Source: Polytrichum commune (lineage: Eukaryota > Streptophyta > Polytrichopsida > Polytrichales > Polytrichaceae). From it: 64,000 nt of DNA. Positions within the stretch are counted from its first letter, which is position 1, and each line of letters starts with the position of its first letter. The notes beneath the pieces were generated by a model. The model was not told the DNA's origin, ran no database searches, and saw nothing but the letters and a program-made list of their open reading frames with translations. The stretch lies in contig OX485805.1 in assembly GCA_950295325.1 (NCBI GenBank), positions 40,349,501-40,413,500 on the forward strand, in the 5' to 3' direction. The translations under genes were made by a program, and so were the position numbers. Of the stretch, positions 35,414 through 47,308 are shown in pieces.

Positions 35414-38400
35414 TTATGGCTCCGCATCTGAGTCCGCCTCTTCCAATGCCTCAGCCTCTGCGAGTGCTTCAGCCTCGACTTCGGCCGCTGGTCGAAGGAT
35501 TTGGTAGTTGTGGGTGGGGTAGAAACTATCAATATCAAGGGCTTGTATGATGTCACTTGATCTTTTTAAGTAGGATGAGTGACCCTTCACATAATCAGTC
35601 ACATCAACCTGCCCACAAAAAATTTCCCCCCACACATTTAAGGCCTCCAAAAAAACATCTCTAATGCAAGTGATAACATTTAATGTCTTTTTCGTGCTAA
35701 CTCACCCACATTTAGGTTATGATGCATTCAACATTCAATTTAACTCATAAACCTATTTTTTAGGTATCGCAACTATAAAGTATGGAAACTAAAGATTAAA
35801 ATTTCAATGCCTGTTTAGTAGGCATCGATTCAATGTTGTAGTTTGATGTGCTGGAATCCATATCTGCTTTAAATAAAAGTCTCTACCATCCACGCATAAA
35901 GGTCCAGAGGCCCATCATGGGTCTCAAGGCATTGTATGGAGGTATTTTAAGGTTGCTTACTGTTATCTTTAGCTGATATTGACAAAAGTAATCCCATATA
36001 AAAATTAACTAAAACTTAGCAAACACATTCTTTTGATTGGACAAATACGCTTAACCCAACATTCGCACCAAACTTATGACCACCCAAACGAAAAGGGGAC
36101 CTTCATTTTAGAAGGCAAATCTAGGACATCCAAGGATCTCTAGTTTATGAGACTTGTACTGAATGAGAGATCCTTGGAGGTCCTAGATTTGCCTTCTAAA
36201 ATGAAGCCCTTCCATTCATTTGGGTGGTCAAACGTTCAATGTTGGTGTTAGTTTGAACTACCTTCAAACTACCTTATAAAAAGGATATAATGAAATTTGG
36301 GCTTGTATTAATGGCTTAGATTTTGATAAATACCGTGTATATTTGATCACTATCATCGCATATAACAGTATTTTGACATTCTCTTTGTAATAGGTTGTGT
36401 TAAATATCATTTGAAGCTCACAGAAACTGGCTTTAACAATTGTTGAGGACTTGTACAAAACTGTCACATACGTCATGCAATGGTAGCTTGATATTTTGAA
36501 AGGTTAACATCTATAAGGATGTTAACTCAAACGGTTTGAAGTAGGCATGATAAAAAGTAGCCTCAGGATGAAAACTTACGTTCTCAATACCAGGAACCTT
36601 GACAGGTTGAAGTCCTGCAAGTCCTTGTGTAAGAAATCTGCAGGTTGTGACCCAAAACGATGTGTTAGTGGCTAACTTTTCTCCAAAAAAAGTGAGACCT
36701 CTGATCAATGTGAACCCCAATCAAATGGAAGACTTGAATGCTCAGAAAGAAAAGAAAAGAAAAGAAAAGAATGGAATTTATTGAAGGTAATTGTAATGGA
36801 GGCCAGGAGCTTACGTTGCTCGATAGACCACTCCAAGCATCCAGTCATTGGTTGAGTAGCAATTGATGAACCGCCCAGCAACAACCTGCATTTTCGATCC
36901 ACAAAAAAAATGAATGATGGGCATGAACATCATTCTCAATTGAGAAATATAAATTTGTGTTAATAGATACAAGAGAGCAAACAAAATCATTATATTGTTC
37001 AAAGTACTGATTTTAAAGTTGTAATCGATAGACACACATTGATCACGAGAGTGAAGGAATGTTTACACACAACTACTTGAATGATTGTGGTTGTGTTGTG
37101 GTTCAGGGCCACTTTTAACAACTATGATTTTTGTCATTTTTTTCATTTACACACATGGTGCACTAAATAGTCCTAAACCACACGCCTATAGGGTAGTTTG
37201 GCAAGTAAGAGTAGTTGTGGTTGAAATCCTCACCAACTGCATCTTATCCCTCAGAAATAGAACCAACGAAAATAAATTACAACTTTCCACCACCAGAATG
37301 ACACCCCTTGAGAAGATTCAAGAGACTCCAAAATTTGGCACGCTTGAGGAGAACTATCGTGTAAGGAACATACCTTCCGCACTTTCAGCCATCGAGCTTT
37401 GTTCAATACAAGAGGAGCTCCAAGTAACACAACTCGTTCAACAATGCCACCTGATTTTATTTATTTATTATTTAAAATAAATAAAACCCACAAAATCATC
37501 ACAAACTTCACAAGGCAAATTTTTTATGTAAAAACACAAAAATGTTGAAATTACATCACATATCCCCAATTGATGTTGAGATATTAATTGCAATTTTTTC
37601 TTTTATTATGTGCCACATTATCTTAATACAAAGTAAATCGGTACATCAAATTAATACATACATTGTAAGATAATTGCGTTAATGAACCACAAGGTATAAC
37701 TTTAGCATAATAGAATTATCTTTAAGCAGTACCTCAAAAATTCATGTTTTGGTAAGGAGTGTCACCCCACTTTGACAATTTATGATGTTCAAGGAGCATT
37801 CAAGTGGTGTCGGAACTCCCAAATTTGGTATAATGAAGGGGAGGCGTTTGACTTCCGCCAAAGATGGCTATAAAAAAACGAATTTCATGGCAAACTTTTG
37901 AAGGCACCTAAATTGGCGAAAGTTTGATGAGTTCATTCTTATATAGCCATCTTTTGGCCACAGTCAAACACATCCCCTAGATTTCACCAAATCTGGGAGG
38001 TCTGACACCACTTGAATGTTCCTTGAACACTAAAAATTGTCAAAGTGAGGCGAGACTCATTTCCAAAACATGAGTTTTCGACAGACTTTAAGGATAACTT
38101 TGATAATTGCATTATTCACCACCATTTGGGGATTTGTGATGTTGATACTAGGTAAAGATTCTTATGTGTTACATTTATACACATAGCCTATGAAATGAAT
38201 TTCTAACCAATACTCCATCTGAAGAACTTGTAGTGATGGATTACCAGTATCTCCTTTCTTTGCCAACTCTTCCAAGCATGCAAAGATAACACGCGCACCC
38301 AATGAGAAACCCATAAGTGTCACTGGCCTGCCACAAACATTAGCAGAGAAACCACTTGTAAAAACAACCTTTCACCTTTAGTAAGTTTCACCATCTAACC

Positions 38401-41400
38401 TGATTTTCCAAAAAATAAAAACTCCATATGATTCATGCTCACTAGAAAAGCAATTAGAGAATAAAACGAACAAAGGAATGAAATGTACCTACAACCTTGA
38501 GCACCTTTCAATAAGGCATTTGCCAGTATTTTCCCACATTTATCAGATCTGCAAACCAATGTAAATCAATCCCCTATTATTTGACTTCACATCTTGTAAG
38601 GTATGCGGGTGTTATGCATTACTTTTCTTAATCACACCCCTATATTGATTGGTGTGTGCTTAGTTGAGGATCTAAGAACAAACACTATAAGACACATGTT
38701 TAAAAGAGATTGGATTATGTCTTCAAATTTTATTAACTACTCCACACTCAATAATGAACACAATTAGGAGGACCTATGTATTCAATGAAGAAATCAACAA
38801 ACACGCATTTCTGACAACCATAACTAAATCATGGGAGGTCTGAGTTTCATTCCGATTTTTGCTGATGCTTCATTGTAGGTCTTTTAATGCACCACAAGTA
38901 TCATTGTGTAAATCTAATCGGTAGAAGTTGGAGAACATATAAAACAAACCAAATAACACCCACATACCTTATAACACTTCCACTACAACAGAAAATCAGC
39001 TTCAACATATACCTTGAGCAAATGGTCCCAATAAACATTCTCACAAGCTCGTAATTTAATTTACATACTTTAGAACAAAATTGCAGGCTGACCTGTCAAC
39101 AGCAATGGTCCATTTACTATCAATCCAATCTGTGGCACTCAACAATGTGGCAGGCCATGCTAGGGCTGCAACAAGGCCACTAAGTACAGTAAACATTGCT
39201 CCTCGCTTCATAAGTTCCTTCGCAACATCTGATTTCATGACACCATTATTAGACCTTTTTGGATCCAATAACTTTTGCTGTGCTCATTGAAAGAGTACAA
39301 TTCTCAGCTAAATCTAAGAAAAGTGCCTCCAAACATCATTTCCCTGTCTTTCCTCCAAGATGCTTTCAATCAACTTGAGCATTATTTGAAACAACCCAAC
39401 TTGAGTTTAAGGTCTCCCAGTTGAATCTTGAACAAAATAAATTCTTCAGGTTATGTCAATAGATATGTAGAAGGGAGATTTTAGATAATTTTCTTTGAAA
39501 AAAGAAAAGTAAAGAAAAGACAACTGGTGAAGTACTTACTGGATGTTAGCCAGTCTTTTACTGCTGTACTGACTGCCACAATATATTTTGATTCCCAACG
39601 CAGGGCATATCTACACAGAAAAAACTACCTTAAACTTTAAAGACCAACTTTAGATTGTTACCATATATAAGAACAGAATGAAAAAAATCCAAAATACTTC
39701 TCCATTTAGACAAAGAGAGAAGAAAAGAGGTTTCAGTACATTCGACAAAGGGAAGGCATTTATGTTTAAGAGATATCAATGGGACAGAAGTAGTAAGCAA
39801 AAAAGAAAAGTACTCAACCTTGCTAGCAACAATACTTGTGTAAAAGAAGAGTTAAATGCTTTAACACCCACCTTTCCAAATCCCCATCTGGCCCTTCCCA
39901 GGGCTCAATGTAGTCCTGTAAATCAAAGACGATACCTGAAGCAACAATTGCAACTGCCAATCTCTGCAACATAGACATCACAGAAGTGTCCATTTACAGA
40001 TCAATGCTGGTACCAATGAAGTACATATAGTCATTCATATTCATACACAAACTAGTACCTCGTTCAATTAGGGCACAAAGAAATTTTAAAATGTAAATGG
40101 GGAACTTGGACCGCATTACCAAGTTTGCTCGAGGTATATATTGAAAACAAGGGCACAAGTATATATGACACCAAGTTTACTAGTCTAAGTTCAAAACAAT
40201 TAACTTGGAAAGAAGAGACTTGCCCCCTGTTGATGATTTTCACCAATTGGCTCAAACTGAAATTCCTTAATTCCACCAGTTCGTCGGGCCATCTTAAACC
40301 CTGTGAGGCCAGCTCCAGCAGCTGCAAAAATAAAAAGTACCAAAACAGTAAAAACGAGGGCTTGAAGAGCTGTACAGGTATTTTCTGTCTCATCTCTCCT
40401 CTAGGATAAACTTTTTTTTTTTAGGGTCAACGTCAATATTATATTTAACAACAATTGGTAGAGAAGTCCAGATCTCCATTATATTTAGTAGTACTGACTA
40501 CAAATCCTTCACCATGCTTATGTGTGTTCAAATTAAGAAATGAGAGTTAGTACCAGTGTTGATCTAGTATATAGGTGAGTGCATGGTATCAATAATGAAT
40601 ATCAATAATTGTATTAAAGAACCTGTCAATTATTGATATTTGGTGGGTATGTCATGGTGAGAGAATCTTCATATACCTGAATTATTATTTGGGTCAATAC
40701 CATACTGATAATTGGGAGATTTTGCCTAGGTACAAAGGATCTGAAATGGTATATAGATCTGCAATGGTATTAAAACAAAATATCCATACCCTATTGGTAT
40801 CAATAAATGTGAGATTCCGCGTTATAGATACCCAAGTAGTATCACAAAAAAGACGATACCAGACCAACAATGGTTAGTACCTCCAAAGGAAGCTGCAACA
40901 GCCACAGAGCCCAATGTGGTACCGGCCAGTGCAGCTGCAGTTGCAAGCCCACCAGCTCCAAGTACAGGAACTGCTACTCCAACTGCTGCCAATCCTGCTG
41001 CAATTGCTGGGGCTGCTAAACCTGATTTGTAGGCAGAAAAAAATTAAGGTGTTATGCACAATAGGTCGGTTGATGATTGGTTGGAACTTTTGGTGTCCTA
41101 AAGCATTAAGAGGAATGAAAATGGGAGGCAAAATCTGATCATTTGTAGGCAGTGAAAATTGATTAACAATTACTCAGCACAACACATATGTTTTATGGAC
41201 ACATCCATTGGTATTATAGATTAGGTAGTTGGAACAAATGTGGCCCAGATTATATGTCTACATTAATTTAATGTAACATGGTTTGACATAGAAAACAGAA
41301 AAGAAAAAGAACAAGAAAACATGAGCTTATATAGTTTTGAGTTAACACGATGTAAATCATGTATAATGTGGAACACGAGGATATGCTACTAGAATTGCTG

Positions 41401-44400
41401 CATTCAAACAACTTTTGTCTTGCACAAATTTTCATTGTGTCTTCACTTCTGTGTGGCCCTCCCATAGTATAGAACATAGACTAATAAATTGGAACTTGGA
41501 CTAGCAACATACAAATTCTGAAGTCACTTTGCAAGCCAAGTTCATCAACTCGTTAACTTTCCTCAAGTCATATGGATGCATTCATGCAAGTACAAAGTTG
41601 TGGCTTAAGATGCCAATGAAACTGAGAGCACAAGAAAAGTGGCACTACCTCCAGTAATAGCTAAAAGAACTCCTGCTGTTACAGCTGATCCACCAATCAG
41701 ACTTCCTCTTTTGATTTTTCGCCACCTGCTCTTAGTGGCACTTTCATCATCATGATGGTTCTGTTCTCTCTCCTTTTGAGCGGCCATGGCCATGTGAGCC
41801 ACCATTAATTCCAAGCCTGCCTGAATTCAGACAATCAATCAGTCTAAGGACCAAGTGAAGCTATGGTTATATGCAGTAATGGTGATCAAATAATAGGCAA
41901 GCCTAGTGAGGGAGGACCAATGGGCGATCAAGTTGCCCTGGTTACGGTCATTAGAAAGAGTTCAACCCTTAATCGAGGCAGTATCCTGCGGGGTGAGACG
42001 AGACTCTATTATTTTTACTAGTGTTGGCAGATATAGATGTTACCCTCTTTTATTCTCTCTCTTTGATTGTTTTACTAATGCCTCAGATGTGAGACCCAAC
42101 ACTTGCGGGAAATAAAAAGGGCCGATTTACACACCACTTTGCATCTTTCAATGTCAAGCAGGAGTAAGCAATCAAGTTACAGCCATTAGAAAGAGTCCAC
42201 CTCTTAATTGAAAGAGTAACCTGCGGGCGAACAGACTATATGATTCACACTAGTGTTAGCAAACATAGATGTTATCCTTCTTCTTTTTCTCTTTGATTTT
42301 TTTCATAATGCCTCAGATGTGAAAACCAACACTTGAGGGAAATAGAAAGGGTTTCTTTACATACCACTTTGCACTTTTCAATGACAAGTGGGAGTAGATG
42401 ATACAGTTACAGCCACTAGAAAGATTCCACCTCTTCATTGAGGCAGTAACCTTTGGGTGAAGAGACTCCATGCTTCAAGCTAGTGTTGGCATTTATAGGT
42501 GTATTTTTAGTTCTTTAGGTTTTTATGGTATCGCCTCAGGTGTGAGAACGAAACAGTTGAAATAAGAAACATGGAAGGTGCTGATTTTACGCACCACTTT
42601 GCTCCATTCAATGTCAAGCCAAAGTGCAAGCAAGCGCAAGGCTACTCGTTGCCGCGCGTCGTACCCATATTTTGGATTTTTCTCCCCTTTCTCATCAGGA
42701 ATGTCAGCCACACAAGCCGTCACTAGCTCCAGCATTACTGCAATTTTTCGTTGCTTCGCCATGACCTCAACTTCACTGAACCTGCTGTTGAAATCGGAGG
42801 AACTCGCTTCTCCATTGAAACTCTTTCTCAGCAATGAATCTGTTTTACCAAACACAGATGATTAGTTGATCCTTAAAAGACCAAGGGACTGAATGTATGA
42901 CCTATACATACAATTTATACAGACAATTGTTAAATTCATACTTTTATATTTATAGGGTTGTAACTCTATTCAGTACGTTATCTTATTGCAAGGAGTAGAT
43001 TAAAATGTGACATTGATGATCAATTACTAAGTATGTATTTGCATCCAAGGGCACCTAGGGTGTGTATTTGAACTCAAATCTTTAGTAGCATTAAGCTATT
43101 CAACTGATTTGAAAAGAATGAGGTGCACTTGAAGAATGAGGTTCTTTTAGATAGGGTCACTTTTCATCAAATAGCAAAAAAAAAAGAAATATGTAGTTCA
43201 AATACATGTTTTTTTGCATCGAGTGGCCCAGAATCAACTTTGACTAAAATCCCCAAAATTGACTACACCAAGTAGAACTCACGGAAGGGTCTGCAAGCTC
43301 CACACAAGCATGGCCACTAAATAACTTTTGACCGCTATCAATCGATTCTAGATGAAAAGTCCTTTTGTCTTATAAAATGGGAATTATACAAACAAGAGAT
43401 TAGAGTTAACCGTAAAGTCACAAAAAGTGGGGACTCAATCCCCACTTCTCAATCCCCACTTTTGGAGGAATATCCCATATTTGCCACTTCCCACACCCAT
43501 ATTAGTGACCTTAAAAAAAACTTAAGGTTGAAACTCCTTCAAGAAGTTTTGCGTCACAGAGTCTTCACTTTCTAGTCTGCAACCTTCATTTGATAGCAAA
43601 TGAACAATGTTTGGTTATTAAAATGACTTACTGGTTACTCAAAATGGAGAAATCCGCCTTCAAAATTGCCCTGATTTCCCCAGTTTCTTTACAGTTAACT
43701 CTCTTCTGGAGGTAGAAGTGCTTTGATAACATCAGTTGAAATAACAATTCGGCATTAATGAGGCAGATCACAGTAAATGGCTAGAGAACCTGACATGCTG
43801 GTACCCTGACCCTCGTCATGTTTTTCAACATCAAAAGGAGCAGTATTTGCATATCCATCTCTGGTATTTGAAGACTCAGCCTCCTCATCCGACAACAATC
43901 TCAAATACTGCAATTAACAGCAACTAAATTAGGTACCATACTATGCAATATTTGTGAAACTTTGATGAATGTTTTCTTTCATGGTTCAAAACAGCAAAAG
44001 ATGGGCCTACACCATAATCACTGGATAATAGAGTTATCCTTCAACTCAATGGGACTTTTTGTCGAGAGTTCATCCCTATGATTTTCCATTGGTTCTTTTG
44101 CATACGATATCAATCATTTCTTTCCACCTCTGGTTCATGCTTGAAGGTAGTGTTTGAATTTCTATGTGAATCAACCTATTTCGTGAGGTCCATTGAGGGC
44201 CAGACTCATTTTAGCACCTTCTTGGCATGCCAAATTGAGTTTGACCCTGTATGAACTGATATAGAATGTTCTATGTCCGAACCTCCACACTACCTCCAAG
44301 GATGCCCAGCAATTATAGAGCGTGTTGTATGCAAATCAACCAACTCCCGACCAAAAGTCATGTTGAGTTAAAGGATAACTCTAATGAGAAACATCTTGAC

Positions 44401-46495
44401 CACAATAGAGTTATCCTTCAACTCAATGGGACTTTTGGTCGAGAGTTGGTTGTTTCGCATACAACACCTTCCATGTTTGATGAGTTTTTGGCGCATGCTT
44501 GAAGGTAGTGTTTGAATTTGAATGAAGAGCAACCTATTTTGGTTCATTGAAGGCCAAACTCATTTTGGCATGCAAAGAGGTGCTAAAATGAGTTTGGCCC
44601 TCAATGAACCAAAATGGGTTGCTCTTCTTTCGAATTCATACATTACCTCCAAGGATGAACCACAAGTGAAAAGAAAATCATTGAAATTGTATGCAAACAA
44701 CCAATGGGAGTTCATAGGGACGAACTCCCGTCAAAAAATCCCATTGAACTAGAGACTAACTCTAATAAAAGGAATTTGTGACATTCAAATCACCGTATTG
44801 AAAGTACTGGGCAAGTAATTCCAATGTAGTTCTTGAGATAGGTAACCACAACCAAAATATTAACAACATAGACGCTGAAAAGGGGGCAACTTACAGCTCC
44901 AACATGTTGCTTTGCATCTGGATACATGGATGTCATTTCAATGCCAAGCCATGCTTTCTCATCAATTCGCAAGTACCTGTGTCATCAAATCAACTCACTT
45001 CAAAACCTTACAAGGCTGAAGAGCCAAAGAAAAAAGACTGCCTCATCATCCTTGTGCATGCTATCAAAAATTGCTCGCAATAGATTTCCTTAAACTCAAT
45101 GGAACTTTTTGTAAGCATGCACCGGAAACTTGGAACATTGAAGGTGTTGATGTATGCAAACAACCAACTCCAAACAAAAAATTTCTTTATATTAAAGGAT
45201 AACTCTATCGTGAATTTGAAAATAAGGAATGACACCATTATTGGATCTATCAAAACGCAGAGCTTCCTCAATGACATTATAATCAAGTGACCTCAAGACC
45301 TGAATCTCCACTGATCTCTACCTCTTCCAAAGGGAAGTGGAAAATGACACAAATTGGTTGCAAATGGGACAGATTCTATATTGAGTATCTTATGCTTTCC
45401 GAAAATTTGCAGAATTGAGTTCATCTTCAGGGTTGAATTGTCACAAATAAGTTAAGGTAGACAGGTGGTAATCCAACACCCCCAAAATGTGAACACCTAT
45501 ACAAGAGTGGTGTGTGGTTGGATGTGGATCTAAGACCGGACACCAGAAAGGACACATATGTTCAAAAGTGATTGGACTACGTGCTCAAAAATTTGTCAAC
45601 CATTTATGATTGGGGGACCTATATAACCATTTAATGAGCACAAGAATCTTCACTTTGATAATGAATAGTATGAGCTCTGAAAATTTTATGAGGAAAATGG
45701 CTACGGGCACGATTTGGATTTGTTAATCATGTCGCACTAATTGTGTGTTTCTACCATTCCTACCAGAAGTGGGCGCAGAGAGAAAAAAGCATCTAATTCA
45801 CACCCATATACCTTTAAACAACATCTCTTGGCTTGTAGGAATCAGAATAGACATCTTTAAGGCAGACGTGCCAATTTGGCTACTTATCTTAATCGGACAC
45901 CTATATTTGAGTGGTATGTGATTAGGTGTGGTCTTGAGGTCATGTACCACTGACATTAGGTGTGGCTCCAAGAACAGATACCAAAAAGACATGTGTTTAA
46001 AGAGATTGGACTACGTGTTCAAAAAATGATAGCCATTCTAGGCTAATAGTGGACATAATTGGCGGGGGCCTATATGACATCCATATGAGCTCCAAAAATT
46101 ATGATAAAAGTGGCTATGATAAAAATTATGATATTTGCTCACCATCTCGTACTAATCATGTGTTTCATATCCTAGGAAAAGTGGGCTAGTCAGAAAAAGA
46201 AACCATTTAAGACTCATCTACCTCATGGGCAAGGAAGGAGCAGGTAAGAAATAAGTGAGTGAGACCTAAAGATGTGGCGCAGCAACCCTGACTCCACAGA
46301 GCTCCATGAAACCCTGCCTTCTTCCTCCAAGGCTTGAGAAGAGGACAATGTTGAAGCTTGCGATTGTGAATCCTCAAAATCAGTAGTTGGAGGAACAAAC
46401 CCAAAAGCAGTTTGTTGTTGAATCTGAGCTTGACTCAAAGCTAGGGCAATGAGCCCACCGGCGGCATACCGATGCACATCAGTTAATTCTGCCAT
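35414..46495 (-). CDS. DUF726/TMCO4-like transmembrane alpha/beta-hydrolase protein, complete, 16 exons
   Basis: Coding exons (5' to 3' on the minus strand) are 46495-46266, 44976-44895, 43907-43790, 42839-42595, 41820-41649, 41021-40881, 40321-40224, 39963-39872, 39610-39540, 39228-39093, 38548-38489, 38327-38245, 37450-37374, 36885-36815, 36637-36580 and 35608-35414. These give 1929 nt (642 residues), with every phase closing. The length agrees with Arabidopsis DUF726 proteins such as At2g18100 and At4g36210. The N-terminus MAELTDVHRYAAGGLIALAL is followed by a regulatory-looking polar stretch. Residues 264-345 are Gly/Ala-rich and very hydrophobic (GSLIGGSAVTAGVLLAITGG onward), giving two or more membrane helices. 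The C-terminal half is an alpha/beta-hydrolase fold with the nucleophile elbow GFSLGAR (Ser490), a likely acid Asp549 in YSTNDWMLG and a likely His588 in VKGHSSYL. The last 27 residues are acidic. TMCO4-type proteins are membrane hydrolases whose plant substrate is unknown. Introns carry many MITEs; intron 7 appears to use a GC donor (GCAAGT at 40218-40223). Confidence 0.95.
36050..36251. mobile_element. Fold-back element in the last intron of the DUF726 gene
   Basis: Two arms of about 90 bp, 36050-36141 and 36165-36251, are inverted copies with few mismatches ('gaaggcaaatctaggac' against 'gtcctagatttgccttc') around a loop of about 23 nt. On either strand it would transcribe into a long near-perfect hairpin inside the pre-mRNA. 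Confidence 0.8.
37740..38076. mobile_element. Fold-back element in an intron of the DUF726 gene
   Basis: Arms of about 145 bp are inverted copies: 'caatttatgatgttcaaggagcattcaagtggtgtc' against its complement near 38000-38035. The left start is 'catgttttggtaagg' and the right end 'ttccaaaacatgag'. The inverted pairing weakly continues about 30 bp beyond each end. It lies between coding exons 12 and 13. Confidence 0.8.
38585..38985 (-). repeat. Family A subfamily copy in an intron of the DUF726 gene
   Basis: The same subfamily as 11400-11765: 'ttgattggtgtgtgcttagttgaggat', 'actactccacactcaataatgaaca' and 'gtagaagttggagaacata...aacacccacatacctta'. It lies between coding exons 10 and 11. Confidence 0.65.
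40554..40872. mobile_element. hAT-like MITE whose 8-bp duplication contains a splice donor
   Basis: A 319-bp family D element with ends CAGTGTTGATCT and the inverse of CATTGTTGGTCT, flanked by exact 8-bp copies of GTTAGTAC at 40546-40553 and 40873-40880. On the gene (minus) strand the duplication reads GTACTAAC, the first eight bases of the intron after coding exon 6, which ends at 40881. Confidence 0.9.
41920..42625 (-). repeat. Tandem triplication of a 230-bp exon-intron boundary
   Basis: Three direct units at exactly 230-bp spacing. The true coding exon 4 ends at 42595 with donor GTGCGT; copies of its last 20-30 bases and donor recur at 42365 (donor GTATGT) and 42135 (donor GTGTGT). The unit body also repeats 'attagaaagagt(t/c)ca(a/c)c', 'ctagtgttgg' and 'gcctcagatgtgaga'. 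Confidence 0.88.
44026..44772. mobile_element. Two tandem fold-back MITEs in an intron of the DUF726 gene
   Basis: Units at about 44026-44390 and 44403-44772 both start AGAGTTATCCTTCAACTCAA and end with its inverse. Each unit is a hairpin with a centre near the 'aactcattttagcacc' or 'ggcatgcaaagagg' segment. They lie between coding exons 2 and 3. A shorter third relative lies at 45085-45210. Confidence 0.75.
45085..45210. mobile_element. Deleted relative of the 44.0-44.8 kb fold-back MITE
   Basis: The ends 'ttccttaaactcaatggaactttttg' and 'attaaaggataactct' pair as inverted copies, with most of the hairpin arms lost. Confidence 0.6.
45455..46228 (-). repeat. Two reverse family A copies in intron 1 of the DUF726 gene
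   Basis: Copies lie at 45455-45810 and 45858-46228. The second is almost complete and ends 'gaaaccatttaagactcatctacctc', only about 37 bp inside the intron from the exon 1 donor (46264-46265). Confidence 0.7.
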
Positions 46496-46643
46496 AACAA
46501 CTTCTTCCACCAACAACAACAATAACAACAACCAATTCTTCCTCGTCCCTGCACAAAACAAACATAACAAACACGGCAAAAGAAATTGGGTTCAATCCAT
46601 TCTCATTGAGCATAACTCGAGATTGGTAAGGTGAGGTATGATC

Positions 46644-47007
46644 TAGTGTTGGGCTTGTATATAGGGTGTTGCATGGTACCAATAATCATCAACATCCCGT
46701 GATCAAAGTACCTACCCTTCAGTGTCAAAATTGTAATAACAGTCAAATATTGATATTTAGTAGATATGTCAAGGTGACAGAATCTTTGTATGCCCGAGTT
46801 ATTGTTTGGATCAATACCATTCTAACCCATATTGATACTAGGATGATTTTGCCCAGGTACAAAGGTTCTTGCATGGCATATAGACCCGAATGGTATCAGA
46901 ACAAAAATGCCGTCACACATCCATACCCTACTGGTATCAAAAACTGTGAAATCCTCATTATAGATACCCGGACGGTATCAAAAAAAGATATTACCACACC
47001 AACACTG
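46644..47007. mobile_element. hAT-like MITE upstream of the DUF726 start codon
   Basis: A family D element (364 bp) with ends TAGTGTTGGGCTTG and the inverse of CAGTGTTGGTGTGG. The flanking 8-mers GTATGATC (46636-46643) and GTATGAAC (47008-47015) differ at one base. It lies about 150 bp upstream of the ATG, so in the 5' UTR or core promoter region. Confidence 0.82.
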
Positions 47008-47059
47008 GTATGAACACCGCATTGGAGTTTCCAAATCGACAATGTAACAGCCAAATTGT

Positions 47060-47265
47060 GTCAAGCTAGCATAATAAGCTCTTCCAACAACTAGTTATTC
47101 CTTATTCCCACACCACCTTGTTTGTGCACACATTTCAAACACGGCAATTTTATCGAGTTTAATCCATGTTCATTTAGTTATAACTTCAAATTGGTAAGGA
47201 GAGGTATGAACAACTCTGTTTAGTTTCAGAGTCAACAATGTAACAAACAAATTGATTGCATTAAC
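47060..47265. repeat. Tandem copy of the DUF726 upstream region
   Basis: 47085-47265 parallels 46510-46643 joined to 47008-47065: 'aacacggcaa', 'ttggtaagg(t/a)gaggtatga' and 'caacaatgtaaca(g/a)(c/a)caaattg'. This copy lacks the MITE. Confidence 0.7.
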
Positions 47266-47308
47266 TTAGCGGGACTGGGTGCTTGTAAATCTGCCTCTGC
47301 TTAAAATT

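Noticed and set aside
46223-46579. Longer start of the DUF726 protein with a poly-Leu leader
   Set aside because: The upstream start is a TTG and lies before an acceptor-like GTGCAG; the first ATG (46495) gives the family N-terminus.
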